Source: SIG603 sp044432645 (GTDB lineage: Bacteria; Bacillota; Clostridia; Oscillospirales; Acutalibacteraceae). Taken from it: a DNA stretch of 23,413 nt. Below the pieces are notes generated by a model, which saw only the letters and a program-made list of their open reading frames with translations, was not told where the DNA came from and made no database searches. Location of the stretch: contig JAWXUM010000037.1 of assembly GCA_044432645.1 (NCBI GenBank), positions 1 through 23,413 on the forward strand, written 5' to 3'. Shown here in pieces: positions 14,303 through 21,716 of this stretch. A program made the translations under genes and the position numbers. Position 1 is the first letter of the stretch; each line of letters begins with the position of its first letter.

Positions 14303-15172
14303 TTAATTATTCTCCTCGATTTTTTCATAAACGCTATACTCGTCCCATATAGCCTCTAAATTTTTTAAATTGTTTTGTAAATCTTCTTTTCTTTTTATTG
14401 CAACTGTAACAATAAGGGCATTAATAAGGCTAAGTGGAGCAACAAGTGAGTCGACAAAAGAAACCATATCGCTTTTTGCGAAAATACTATATTTCGCAAA
14501 TTTCGCTAAAGGCGAGTCTTTAATGTCGGTTACAGCCACCGTACAAGCGCCTTTGCTAGTTGAATATTGTATAGCTTTTACTGCTCTTTTTGAATACCTT
14601 GGAAAACTTATTACAATAACAGCATCTTTATCGCTTACTTTCATAAGTTGTTGCAAAACCATTGCCTCACTTGACTCGTCTAGCAAAACAACGTTATCAA
14701 AAATCAAATTCATGTAATGTTTTAAAAAAGTAGCTAACGCATGAGAACTACCAGCGCCTAAAATATAAATTTTTTCACTTTTCGCAATTGCATCAGCTGC
14801 TTTGTAAAATTCATTTCTATCAACATTTTCTAAAGTTCTTTTAACAATATCAATGTCTTGCCCTATAGATGCATCCAAAAGACCCTCTACAGGGATATTA
14901 TTTGAAGTTATTTCAAGCCTTTGCACAGATGTAAGACGATTTCTTATCATCTCTTGCATAGCTTGTTGAAGTCCAGGGTATCCACTATAGCCAATTTCAG
15001 TTGCAAACCTAACAACTGTAGATTCACTTACCCCAACTGTAGTTCCAAGTTTTGAAGCTGTCATAAAGGCAACTTTGTCGTAATGTTCTTCTATGTATTT
15101 AGCTATAAGTTTTTGACCTTTAGAAAAGTTTTTTTCATATTGTCTAATTTTTTGTACTAACTGGCTATTCAT
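14303..15172 (-). CDS. MurR/RpiR-family transcriptional regulator
   Basis: The 289-residue protein has an N-terminal HTH_6 domain (about 1-78, 'GQKLIAKYIEEHYDKVAFMT', 'VGVSESTVVRFATEIGYSGY') and a C-terminal SIS sugar-phosphate-binding domain (about 125-255, 'IYILGAGSSHALATF', 'VIVISFPRYSKRAV'). Such proteins bind operators and respond to phosphosugars such as N-acetylmuramate 6-phosphate or N-acetylglucosamine phosphates. No sugar genes are adjacent, so the effector is unknown. Its stop is 1 bp from the TTG start of the flavoprotein gene, so these two are coupled. An inverted repeat at 15219-15241 may be its own operator. Confidence 0.93.
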   Translation of the reverse strand: MNSQLVQKIRQYEKNFSKGQKLIAKYIEEHYDKVAFMTASKLGTTVGVSESTVVRFATEIGYSGYPGLQQAMQEMIRNRLTSVQRLEITSNNIPVEGLLDASIGQDIDIVKRTLENVDRNEFYKAADAIAKSEKIYILGAGSSHALATFLKHYMNLIFDNVVLLDESSEAMVLQQLMKVSDKDAVIVISFPRYSKRAVKAIQYSTSKGACTVAVTDIKDSPLAKFAKYSIFAKSDMVSFVDSLVAPLSLINALIVTVAIKRKEDLQNNLKNLEAIWDEYSVYEKIEENN

Positions 15173-15218
15173 TTCTTATTCCTTTTTGAATTATATAATT
15201 TATTAACTTTCATTTTAC

Positions 15219-15241
15219 CTTGATTATGAATAAAAATCAAG
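15219..15241. promoter_or_regulatory. Inverted repeat upstream of the RpiR gene, candidate operator
   Basis: CTTGATT (15219-15225) and AATCAAG (15235-15241) are perfect 7-bp arms with a 9-bp spacer, 47 bp before the regulator's start codon. A possible -10 (TATAAT, minus strand, 15190-15195) lies between. Autoregulation through this site is plausible but unproven. Confidence 0.4.
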
Positions 15242-15335
15242 TGTTTTTGTTAATTATTTGAAAATTTTAGTCCTTGCATAATTCATTTAAAAAGAACAGC
15301 CTAAGTTTTTCGTAAGTTTTGCAAAACAAGCAAAA

Positions 15336-15356
15336 GGACGACCAACGGTCGTCCCT
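15336..15356 (-). repeat. Hairpin repeat, CGACC type with 8-bp perfect stem
   Basis: GGACGACC (15336-15343), AAC, GGTCGTCC (15347-15354), then CT. It lies back to back with the 70-bp unit that starts at 15358. Confidence 0.8.
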
Positions 15357-15357
15357 T

Positions 15358-15427
15358 AGACTGTCAAAAAGCCTATATTCGAAAAAATGTTGCACAAAAC
15401 AACGTAGGGGCGAGCTTTGCTCGTCCG
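15358..15427 (+). repeat. 70-bp extended repeat unit, copy A
   Basis: The unit begins AGACTGTCAAAAA, continues through CCTATATT and TTGCACAA, and ends with the hairpin GTAGGGGCGAGC-ttt-GCTCGTCCG (15404-15427). A second copy with scattered substitutions and a small indel lies at 23249-23317. The shared 45 bp before the hairpin shows that the repeat is more than the palindrome. Confidence 0.85.
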
Positions 15428-15511
15428 AGAGTAAAGCGTTAATTTGCTTGTTTCATAGGTACGATAAAATATTGCCTTTATTTGTACAAAAAAATATAAC
15501 ATTTACCATTC

Positions 15512-15541
15512 TATCCACGGACGACCACAGGTCGTCCCTAC
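15512..15541 (-). repeat. Hairpin repeat, CGACC type, inverted partner of the 23294 copy
   Basis: GGACGACC (15519-15526), ACA, GGTCGTCC (15530-15537). The minus strand of these 30 bp matches 23294-23323 at 27 positions; two of the three differences are a paired stem change (C-G here, G-C there) and the third converts A-T here to G-T there. Confidence 0.85.
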
Positions 15542-15560
15542 AAAGGGTATCTGTATTTTT

Positions 15561-15590
15561 TGTAGGGAACGACGCCCTCGTCGTTCCGTT
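15561..15590 (+). repeat. Hairpin repeat, AACGACG type, copy 2
   Basis: GGAACGACG (15566-15574), CCCT, CGTCGTTCC (15579-15587) form a 9-bp perfect stem. It is 29/30 identical to 8225-8254, and the one differing base makes the stem longer here. Confidence 0.85.
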
Positions 15591-15622
15591 AAATTTCCCT
15601 CTATTTCAATCAACATGGAACA

Positions 15623-16171
15623 CTACATCTTTTTATATAAAAATTTTTGTGCCATTTTGTGAAATCTACGGTAATATTCTCTTACCACGCCTTTTAAAGC
15701 ATAATCGAAAACTACAAAAACAACATTAGCTAAAATCAAAACAACTAAAAGCGTATACTGTCCTAAAACTTCTATGCTTTCTTGTGGAATTCCTAAAATA
15801 AAAGTTGTTACCAAATAATCTAATACTGCTGCTATGTTGAAAATAATCAGCTTTAACAAATAAGCCAAAAACTTACTTTTAATTTTGCAAAAGCTTGAGT
15901 AAAGAATTGGATAATAGCCAAAAAACAATATAAATATAACAAAAGCTTCTTTGTCGGCTGTTAAAAAAAATGACAGAACTGCTGTTACTAAAAAACATGC
16001 ATATCCCCATTTTTCACCAATCTCAACCACAACAGGAATAAACAAACAGCCAGCTATAGCAGGCAAAGCTAAGGATGCTATAGGGATTAAGCCAGCGAAC
16101 AGCATAACCACAACTGCCAAAGAAGATATTATTCCACTAAAAGCTATTTTTATATTATTAGCAACAGGCAA
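15623..16171 (-). CDS. Conserved small polytopic membrane protein of unknown function
   Basis: The 182-residue protein is strongly hydrophobic with about five or six membrane spans (roughly 9-30, 32-50, 56-72, 75-92, 100-125, 136-158) and a basic C-terminus ending 'RRFHKMAQKFLYKKM'. The first half ('GLIPIASLALPAIAGCLFIP', 'VEIGEKWGYACFL') has the look of ECF transporter S components, and 'FFGYYPILYSSFCKI' is a distinctive motif. I cannot assign a substrate. It overlaps the J-domain gene by 14 bp and is the last gene of the DUF5685 operon. Confidence 0.75.
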   Translation of the reverse strand: MPVANNIKIAFSGIISSLAVVVMLFAGLIPIASLALPAIAGCLFIPVVVEIGEKWGYACFLVTAVLSFFLTADKEAFVIFILFFGYYPILYSSFCKIKSKFLAYLLKLIIFNIAAVLDYLVTTFILGIPQESIEVLGQYTLLVVLILANVVFVVFDYALKGVVREYYRRFHKMAQKFLYKKM

Positions 16172-16781
16172 TTAAGTCACCACCCATGCACTCACAACAA
16201 CAGTCAGCACAAATTAAAGAAGTACAAACGTCCATATTGCCACAGCTGTTACCATTTGTTCTGTACCCTGTGTTATACCCACCGTATGCACCAGAACGTT
16301 GATTTACAGCTTGATTGTAAGCGTTTCTATACTCTGTATTGCTTGGGTCCATTTGGCAAGCACGCTCAAAGTGACTTTTAGCCTCTTCAAGCCAACCACG
16401 TCTGAACAAAACAGAGCCTTTTAAGAAATACCACTCTGCGTTACGGCTACCTTGTGGAACTCCGTTTAAAATTTGTTCTGCATCTGCTATTCTATTTGCG
16501 TTGATGAAATTACGAACATCGGCATAATTAGAACCTGTATTTTGGTAAGAATATCCATTAGTTTTACCAGCATATCCACCAGTAGCTTTGTTTTTTCTTC
16601 TCGCAACAACTTCGTCGTAAGCTTCGTTAATTTCTTTCATTTTTTCGTCAGCCAGTTCAGCAAGTGGGCTTCCATTGTACTGGTCTGGGTGATATTTTTT
16701 GGCAAGTTGTCTGTAAGCCGCTTTAATTTCACTATCTGTCGCCGTTGGTGAAACTCCTAAAACTTTATACGGATCTGTCAT
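16158..16781 (-). CDS. J-domain protein with TPR-like region and cysteine-rich tail
   Basis: Residues 1-65 form a DnaJ J domain ('DPYKVLGVSPTATDSEIKAA', the Hsp70-activating HPD in 'KKYHPDQYNG', 'EKMKEINEAYDEV'). Then comes a Gly/Asn/Tyr linker and a TPR-like helical pair at about 95-155 ('EWYFLKGSVLFRRGWLEEAK', 'HFERACQMDPSNTEYRNAYN'). The last 28 residues carry nine cysteines (180, 186, 191, 194-196, 198, 206, 207) ending 'ECMGGDLIACC'. It lacks the DnaJ zinc-finger and C-terminal substrate domains, so it is not the housekeeping DnaJ but a dedicated Hsp70 recruiter with a likely metal-binding tail. It overlaps DUF5685 by 17 bp and the membrane gene by 14 bp. Confidence 0.92.
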   Translation of the reverse strand: MTDPYKVLGVSPTATDSEIKAAYRQLAKKYHPDQYNGSPLAELADEKMKEINEAYDEVVARRKNKATGGYAGKTNGYSYQNTGSNYADVRNFINANRIADAEQILNGVPQGSRNAEWYFLKGSVLFRRGWLEEAKSHFERACQMDPSNTEYRNAYNQAVNQRSGAYGGYNTGYRTNGNSCGNMDVCTSLICADCCCECMGGDLIACC

Positions 16782-17664
16782 TAATTTTCTTCCTCTCTTT
16801 ATCCCTTACGTGTAAAAATAGTATCTCTTTTTGAATTTGTGGAAAGCCTTTTGTCACCACATTATCTATAATATTTGTATAAATTCCTTCTTTAAGCAAA
16901 TTAAATGCTGGAACTATCATTGAAACATTGTAATTTAAAATCTGATTACACTCTTCTTCTACTTTTTTGCTGTCATTTATATCAATTCCACTTTTTTTCA
17001 TATACGAAATAAGTGGATTAAAACTTCCGTTTTTCATGTCGTCTTTAAGGTCGTCTGATGCGTCCATTATATAAACCCATCTGCCCAAAAAATACCCAAA
17101 CTGCTCTAAAACTACACTGTCTTTTTCGTTTATATCTTTAAAAATTTCTGCCATTGCCCTAGCTGTAGGGTCGCTACAAGCGTCAATTGAAGCATTTTCG
17201 TCTTGCTCTATTAAGTTTTGACTTTCTGTCATAGTTTTTAAAACATCTGACAAATGTGTGTACTGCTCACTTGCTTTTTTAGCAGGAAAGTGAAAAACAG
17301 GTAACATAATTCTTGAAACTAAAGCTTTAGAAAAACTTTCGTCTTTTATATTATCTAATATTTTATGATAAGTCATCAAAACTGTTAAAGCAGCAGCTTT
17401 TTTATAAGCACTGTCGCCTAACGACAAATAATTACACTTTTTCGCTGGGTTAAAAGTACATCTACCATTTTCAAGTTTTGGGCACCCCTGACTGTAATTA
17501 AGCGCCAACATAGTGTAAAAGCAAAGGTCATAGTTCAAAGAAAAACGTGTTAAAATGCCAAAATGTTTTCCAAGTTCTTTGCAAAGACTACAATACACAG
17601 CCTTGTACTGCTCATATTCTTTAACTAAAAGTTCAGATTTAAAAGGTCTTACGTAACCAAACAT
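16765..17664 (-). CDS. DUF5685 protein, alpha-helical with Cys and Asp motifs
   Basis: The 299-residue protein matches DUF5685 ('MFGYVRPFKSELLVKEYEQY', 'AVYCSLCKELGKHFG'). It is predicted mostly helical with no membrane span. It has a cysteine set (Cys25, Cys28, Cys61, Cys69, Cys77) suited to metal binding. It also has two acidic motifs about 100 residues apart: 'ILDNIKDE' (102-109) and 'DASDDLKDD' (201-209), the latter followed by 'KNGSFNPL'. Two acidic helices at that spacing recall class I isoprenoid synthases (squalene/phytoene type); this is inference from pattern alone. First gene of an overlapping three-gene operon; function unknown. Confidence 0.85.
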   Translation of the reverse strand: MFGYVRPFKSELLVKEYEQYKAVYCSLCKELGKHFGILTRFSLNYDLCFYTMLALNYSQGCPKLENGRCTFNPAKKCNYLSLGDSAYKKAAALTVLMTYHKILDNIKDESFSKALVSRIMLPVFHFPAKKASEQYTHLSDVLKTMTESQNLIEQDENASIDACSDPTARAMAEIFKDINEKDSVVLEQFGYFLGRWVYIMDASDDLKDDMKNGSFNPLISYMKKSGIDINDSKKVEEECNQILNYNVSMIVPAFNLLKEGIYTNIIDNVVTKGFPQIQKEILFLHVRDKERKKINDRSV

Positions 17665-17803
17665 TTTGTCACCTTTCTTTCTATCCTTATATATTAAACT
17701 ATCTTAAGCAAAATTTGTTGAACACTTTGTAAACTTTTCAAAGAAAACCTTTTTTCATGATAATATTTTATGCCTTATGTGAATTTTTATAACAAAAACG
17801 CAT

Positions 17804-17832
17804 ATAAAAATGGAACGCATAAAACGTTCCAT
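17804..17832 (-). terminator. Terminator of the amino acid ABC operon
   Basis: ATGGAACG (17810-17817) and CGTTCCAT (17825-17832) form a perfect 8-bp stem with a 7-nt loop. Read on the minus strand it is followed by TTTTTAT, 13 bp after the ATPase stop codon. Confidence 0.85.
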
Positions 17833-17845
17833 AAATAAATTTATA

Positions 17846-18625
17846 TTAATTATCCAAATGTCTTGATAAAAACTGTTTGGTTCTTTCTTCTTGTGGATTT
17901 TCTATTACATCTTTTGCGTTACCATATTCCACTATATAGCCACTGTCCATAAAAATAACTTTGTCGGCAACATCTCGTGCAAAGTTCATTTCGTGAGTAA
18001 CAATAATCATTGTTGTTTTTTGTTCGGCTAAACCTCTGATAACACGCAAAACTTCGCCTGTAAGTTCTGGGTCAAGTGCAGAAGTTGGCTCGTCAAAACA
18101 TAAAATATCTGGCTTTAAAGCTAACGCTCTTGCAATTGCAACACGTTGTTGTTGCCCACCAGAAAGCTGATGTGGGTATAAATCTTTTTTCTGTAAAAGT
18201 CCCATTTCATCTAACAAATGAACTGCATTTTTTTCTATTTCTTTTACATCTGTTCCGTAAAAATGACTTTTTTTATCTTTTGCCAAAAGTTTTGACGCAA
18301 GTGCAACATTTTCAAGTGCAGTGTATTGAGGAAACAAATTAAATGACTGAAAAACCAAGCCAAAATGCAGTCTTTTTTGACGTACAACTTCGTCGCTAAC
18401 TGTAGACCTATCTTCTGAATTATAAATAACATTTCCGTTTACAGAAATGAGCGCAGAATTTGGTTGCTCTAAAAAATTCAAACAACGAAGAAGCGTTGTT
18501 TTGCCACTTCCTGAAGAACCTATAATCGCAAGTGCCTCACCTTTTTCAAGATTAAAGCTAATATTTTTTAAAACTTCGGTTGCTCCAAAGCTTTTTTTCA
18601 AATTTTTCACTTCTAATACGCTCAT
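17846..18625 (-). CDS. Polar amino acid ABC transporter ATPase
   Basis: The 259-residue protein has Walker A 'GSSGSGKT' (36-43), Q-loop 'LVFQSFNLFP', signature 'LSGGQ' (155-159), Walker B 'LCFDEPT' (176-182), D-loop 'SALDPE' and the switch His in 'IIVTHEM'. The sequence 'QRVAIARALALKPDILCFDE' is typical of the polar amino acid (GlnQ/HisP/TcyN) group. It powers import with the permease encoded 9 bp upstream. It is the last gene of the three-gene operon. Confidence 0.95.
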   Translation of the reverse strand: MSVLEVKNLKKSFGATEVLKNISFNLEKGEALAIIGSSGSGKTTLLRCLNFLEQPNSALISVNGNVIYNSEDRSTVSDEVVRQKRLHFGLVFQSFNLFPQYTALENVALASKLLAKDKKSHFYGTDVKEIEKNAVHLLDEMGLLQKKDLYPHQLSGGQQQRVAIARALALKPDILCFDEPTSALDPELTGEVLRVIRGLAEQKTTMIIVTHEMNFARDVADKVIFMDSGYIVEYGNAKDVIENPQEERTKQFLSRHLDN

Positions 18626-18634
18626 ATAATCCCC

Positions 18635-19276
18635 TTAGTTGAAATACTTTAGCTTTTTCTCGAACCAACCAAATAACAAAGTCAAAATTCCACAAGCAAT
18701 TAGGAAGAACACTGCAGTGTAGAACAACGGCCAAATAATACCTTGAGTTGTAAATTCACTTGCCATCATTATAATTTCTTTATTTGAAATTATTCTTGCA
18801 AGACTTGTGTCCTTTACAAGTGTCATAAACTCGTTACCCATAGGTGCTAAAATTCTTTTAATCATTTGCAAAAGTGTAACTTTAAAGAAAATTTGAGTTT
18901 TAGTCATGCCTAAAACTTGCCCAGCTTCGTATTGACCTTTTGGAACAGACATTATTCCGCCACGATAAATTTCAGAAAAATAACATGCGTAATTGATTAC
19001 AAACGCAACCACTGCTGCGTTAAATCTGCCAAAAGAGCTAAGCCCAAATATAAGCCCTGGCCCGTAAAAAATTATAATTATTTGTAACATTAAAGGAGTA
19101 CCCCTTATAATCCAAACAAATGTTTTGGTAAACCAGGCTAGAGGTTTAAACTTTGACATAGAGCCAAACGAAATAATAAGACCTAGTGGCAAGCCACCAA
19201 GTAAAGTTATTCCAAACAGCTTTAAATTAAGCACAAAACACTCTATTAATTGAACTGTTACAACTGCGAACGACAT
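18635..19276 (-). CDS. Polar amino acid ABC transporter permease
   Basis: The 213-residue membrane protein has the HisM/GlnP-type layout: 'GLPLGLIISFGSMSKFKPLA', 'VWIIRGTPLMLQIIIIFYG', and the cytoplasmic EAA loop 'YEAGQVLGMTKTQIFFKVTL' that docks on the ATPase. About five membrane spans are present. The binding protein gene ends 25 bp upstream. A homodimer is expected because only one permease gene is present. Confidence 0.94.
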   Translation of the reverse strand: MSFAVVTVQLIECFVLNLKLFGITLLGGLPLGLIISFGSMSKFKPLAWFTKTFVWIIRGTPLMLQIIIIFYGPGLIFGLSSFGRFNAAVVAFVINYACYFSEIYRGGIMSVPKGQYEAGQVLGMTKTQIFFKVTLLQMIKRILAPMGNEFMTLVKDTSLARIISNKEIIMMASEFTTQGIIWPLFYTAVFFLIACGILTLLFGWFEKKLKYFN

Positions 19277-19301
19277 AAAAAATTCCCTTTCAAAAGCATA
19301 A

Positions 19302-20105
19302 TTAACCTGTAATATCAGGTGCTAAAGATAAACCGTATTCATCTGCTAAATCTTGCATTGTGCCGTCTTCTACTAGTTCTAAAATAGCTTCGTTAACAGC
19401 TTCTGTTAAATCGCTCTCTAAACGGAAAGCAATACCATATTCTTCGTTTGCAAGTTCTAAATCTTCAATCATCATTAAATCAGAGTAGTCAGTACCCTCA
19501 CCAACTGTAGCCATTGCAAGTGTCCAGTCAAGAACAGCAGCGTCAGAAGTACCAGCTGCAACTTCCATTAAACACTCTGTTTGTTTACTCATACCAATAT
19601 ATGTAGCTTGTGACAAATCTGCACTTTCTTCAATTTGAATTTCGCCAGCAGAGCCGATTTCAGCAGTAATTGTTGCATCTACTAAATCAGCAGTAGAAGT
19701 AATGTCGCTATCAGCTTTTACAACAACTACTTGTGCATTTTTTACATAAGCGTAAGAAATACTTGTTGTTTCTAAAAGTTCGTCAGAAATTGTCATACCG
19801 TTCCAAATACAATCGATTTCGCCAGCGTCAAGCTCAACAACTTTTGTATCCCAGTTAATTTCAACAAATTCAGCCTCTACACCTAGTTTTTCGCAAACTG
19901 CAAGTGCAAATTCTGTGTCAAATCCAGTAAAATTACCGTCTTCATCTGTGTAGTTCATAGGTTCGTACACTGTATAGCCTATAACTAATTTGCCGTCAGC
20001 CAAAACGCTTTCAAGTTCGCTTGTTGAGTCGCTTGTTCCACTGCTACAAGCCATTAGACCAAATGCCATAACGGTTGCTAATAATAATGCTAATAATTTT
20101 TTCAT
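19302..20105 (-). CDS. Amino acid ABC transporter substrate-binding lipoprotein
   Basis: The start is ATG 20105 with GGAGATAG upstream, giving signal peptide MKKLLALLLATVMAFGLMAC with a lipobox and acylated Cys20. The mature part is a SBP_bac_3 domain ('GKLVIGYTVYEPMNYTDEDG', 'FTGFDTEFALAVCEKLG', 'IDCIWNGMTISDEL'). The in-frame ATG at 20153 lies at the -10 region and is not used. It captures a polar amino acid outside the membrane for the permease/ATPase encoded next. Cystine, glutamine or arginine are all possible; the pocket residues seen do not decide. Confidence 0.94.
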   Translation of the reverse strand: MKKLLALLLATVMAFGLMACSSGTSDSTSELESVLADGKLVIGYTVYEPMNYTDEDGNFTGFDTEFALAVCEKLGVEAEFVEINWDTKVVELDAGEIDCIWNGMTISDELLETTSISYAYVKNAQVVVVKADSDITSTADLVDATITAEIGSAGEIQIEESADLSQATYIGMSKQTECLMEVAAGTSDAAVLDWTLAMATVGEGTDYSDLMMIEDLELANEEYGIAFRLESDLTEAVNEAILELVEDGTMQDLADEYGLSLAPDITG

Positions 20106-20143
20106 TTTTCTATCTCCATTTTTAATTTTTTTAAAGTGTATAT

Positions 20144-20172
20144 ATATTAGCACAAAAAAACTGCCGTGTCAA
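20144..20172 (-). promoter_or_regulatory. Promoter of the amino acid ABC operon
   Basis: On the minus strand TTGACA (20167-20172) and TAATAT (20144-20149) are 17 bp apart, 38 bp before the start codon at 20105. The 5' leader is about 30 nt, too short for a T-box or riboswitch. Confidence 0.8.
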
Positions 20173-20276
20173 CGCTTTACCATGTTATCTAAATAAAATA
20201 TTTTTAGTTAATCTATAAGTTTTTTATACTTTATTGTAAAAAAAGCTATTATTCTGTCTTTTTTTCACTGTTTTAA

Positions 20277-20305
20277 TTGATTTTATATTAATAAAATGTT
20301 ACAAT
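20277..20305 (+). promoter_or_regulatory. Promoter of the amidase-surface protein operon
   Basis: TTGATT (20277-20282) and TACAAT (20300-20305) are 17 bp apart. The predicted start (about 20312) would make an ATG at 20316 almost leaderless and leaves the GGAGGAG at 20325-20331 to serve the TTG at 20337. Confidence 0.7.
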
Positions 20306-20336
20306 AAAATGAATTATGTTCAACGGAGGAGAAAAT

Positions 20337-21695
20337 TTGAAAAAAATAATATCTATCATATTAACCATTTGCGTAACTATTACCTGTTTTGCTTTTCAAA
20401 CAAGTGCTAGTACGTCGGACTCTTTGGTTATAGTTATCGACCCAGGTCACGGCTACACATCAAGTGGCGCATACTATTACGGCGTTTCCGAAAAAGATAT
20501 TAACATGACTATATCTTTATACATGCAAGAAGAACTTGAAAAATATTATGGTGTTGAAGTTTATTTAACTCACGACGATACTGTTTTTTACGACCTTGAG
20601 GAAAGAGCTATCATAGCAGATTCATATGATGCTGATTTACTTATAAGCATTCACGCAAACGCTAGTACATCAAGCAGTAAGTCAGGAGCAGAGGTTTATT
20701 ATCCTAACGCCAACTATATATCCACTTATGACACCGATGTTTCATACGAGCAAGTAAAAGAATTGGCACAAAACCTTTTAGACGGACTTGTCAGCCTTGG
20801 CATAAAAGATAACGGAGTTATGATAAGAAATTCTGAAAACAATACGCTTTATGAAGATGGTTCGCTTTCAGATTATTACGGAATTTTGCGTGAACCAAAA
20901 GAACTTGGCATACCTGCTATTCTTATAGAACACGCATATATGAGCAATTACTCTGACATGTACAATTATTTAAGCACAGATGAACAGCTTAAAACACTTG
21001 CCCTTTCTAATGCAGCAGCTATAGTAGAAACTTTAGGACTTGTAGAAAGCAATGTTGACTATATTACAATAACTGCACCGACTACAACTGAATATGTTAT
21101 TGATGACAAGCTAAACACTACGGGTATTACTGTTATTGCTAAACTTACAGACGGCTCAACCGAAACTGTAGCTAGTAGCGACTACACTATAACTGGTTTT
21201 GACAGCAGTTCCACCGGCAATAAAGTTGTCACCATAACGTACAAAGGTGCCACGGCAAGCTTTCTAGTATGCATACTAGAAAAAGGCTCTGACACGAACT
21301 CGGTATTAATAGGCGATGTTAACGGTGATGGTGAAATAAAAGCTAGTGACTACTTGATTTTGAAAGATACATTTTTTGATATATTGGTTTTATCACAGTC
21401 ACAAACTGCAAGGGCAGACGTAAAAGAGGACAACTCTATCTTAGCAAGTGACTATTTAATGATTAAAGATTACTTTTTAGGAGTTTTAGAGTATTTACGT
21501 GAACCAGAAGTAGAAGTAACACCTGAACCTACTATTAGTCCTACTGTTGAGCCAACTGTTAGCCCAACTGTTAGTCCTACTGTCGAGCCTACTGTCGAGC
21601 CTACTGTTAGTCCTACTGTCGAGCCAACTGTTAGCCCAACTGTCGAGCCTACTGTTGAGCCTACTGTTGAACCAACCGAAGACCCTACAGTTTAA
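20337..21695 (+). CDS. Secreted N-acetylmuramoyl-L-alanine amidase with Ig-like domain and dockerin
   Basis: Start set at TTG 20337: GGAGGAG (20325-20331) is 5 nt upstream and the product begins with signal peptide MKKIISIILTICVTITCFAF. Residues 28-236 are an Amidase_3 domain with zinc ligands His38 ('DPGHG'), Glu52 and His106 ('SIHAN') and catalytic Glu198 ('LIEHAYMSN'), which cleaves the muramoyl-alanine bond of peptidoglycan. A Big_3-like Ig domain (about 240-315) and a dockerin-like pair follow: 'GDVNGDGEIKASDYLILKD' (326-344) and 'ADVKEDNSILASDYLMIKD' (360-378). The second loop is degenerate. The tail is a run of PTV[ES] repeats. Cell-wall remodelling attached through a cohesin partner is the likely role. 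It is followed 21 bp later by a surface protein gene. Confidence 0.93.
   Translation: MKKIISIILTICVTITCFAFQTSASTSDSLVIVIDPGHGYTSSGAYYYGVSEKDINMTISLYMQEELEKYYGVEVYLTHDDTVFYDLEERAIIADSYDADLLISIHANASTSSSKSGAEVYYPNANYISTYDTDVSYEQVKELAQNLLDGLVSLGIKDNGVMIRNSENNTLYEDGSLSDYYGILREPKELGIPAILIEHAYMSNYSDMYNYLSTDEQLKTLALSNAAAIVETLGLVESNVDYITITAPTTTEYVIDDKLNTTGITVIAKLTDGSTETVASSDYTITGFDSSSTGNKVVTITYKGATASFLVCILEKGSDTNSVLIGDVNGDGEIKASDYLILKDTFFDILVLSQSQTARADVKEDNSILASDYLMIKDYFLGVLEYLREPEVEVTPEPTISPTVEPTVSPTVSPTVEPTVEPTVSPTVEPTVSPTVEPTVEPTVEPTEDPTV
21528..21692 (+). repeat. 12-bp tandem repeat coding for PTV(E/S) units
   Basis: About fourteen degenerate copies of a 12-bp unit (CCTACTGTYGAG or CCTACTGTTAGT) lie at the 3' end of the amidase gene. 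Because the unit is a multiple of three, copy-number change alters linker length but not frame. The encoded Pro/Thr-rich stalk is typical of wall-spanning or glycosylated linkers. Confidence 0.9.
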
Positions 21696-21716
21696 ATTAA
21701 AAATTAGTGAGGAAAT

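Larger units (their letters stand above)
15173..15622. other. 450-bp gene-free gap filled with hairpin repeats
   Basis: This gap holds the upstream region of the RpiR gene (15173-15300) and then four palindromic repeat copies listed separately (15336-15356, 15358-15427, 15512-15541, 15561-15590). Between 15430 and 15510 only AT-rich sequence is seen. No convincing gene, promoter or T-tailed terminator was found. Open frames crossing the repeats translate them into repetitive peptides and are not credible genes. Confidence 0.8.

Noticed and set aside
15319..15729. Long plus-strand open frame across the repeat-filled gap
   Set aside because: It is mostly translated hairpin repeat (for example 'VGNDALVV', which recurs from the 8225 copy), runs antisense into the membrane gene and has no ribosome site.
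16158..16781. Housekeeping DnaJ chaperone
   Set aside because: It lacks the four CxxCxGxG zinc repeats and the C-terminal substrate domains; the cysteines form a different tail.
20106..20336. Riboswitch or T-box before the amino acid ABC operon
   Set aside because: The promoter lies only about 38 bp before the start codon, leaving no room for a structured leader.
21528..21692. CRISPR-like periodic repeat
   Set aside because: The period is 12 bp with no spacers, lies in frame inside the amidase gene and encodes PTV repeats.
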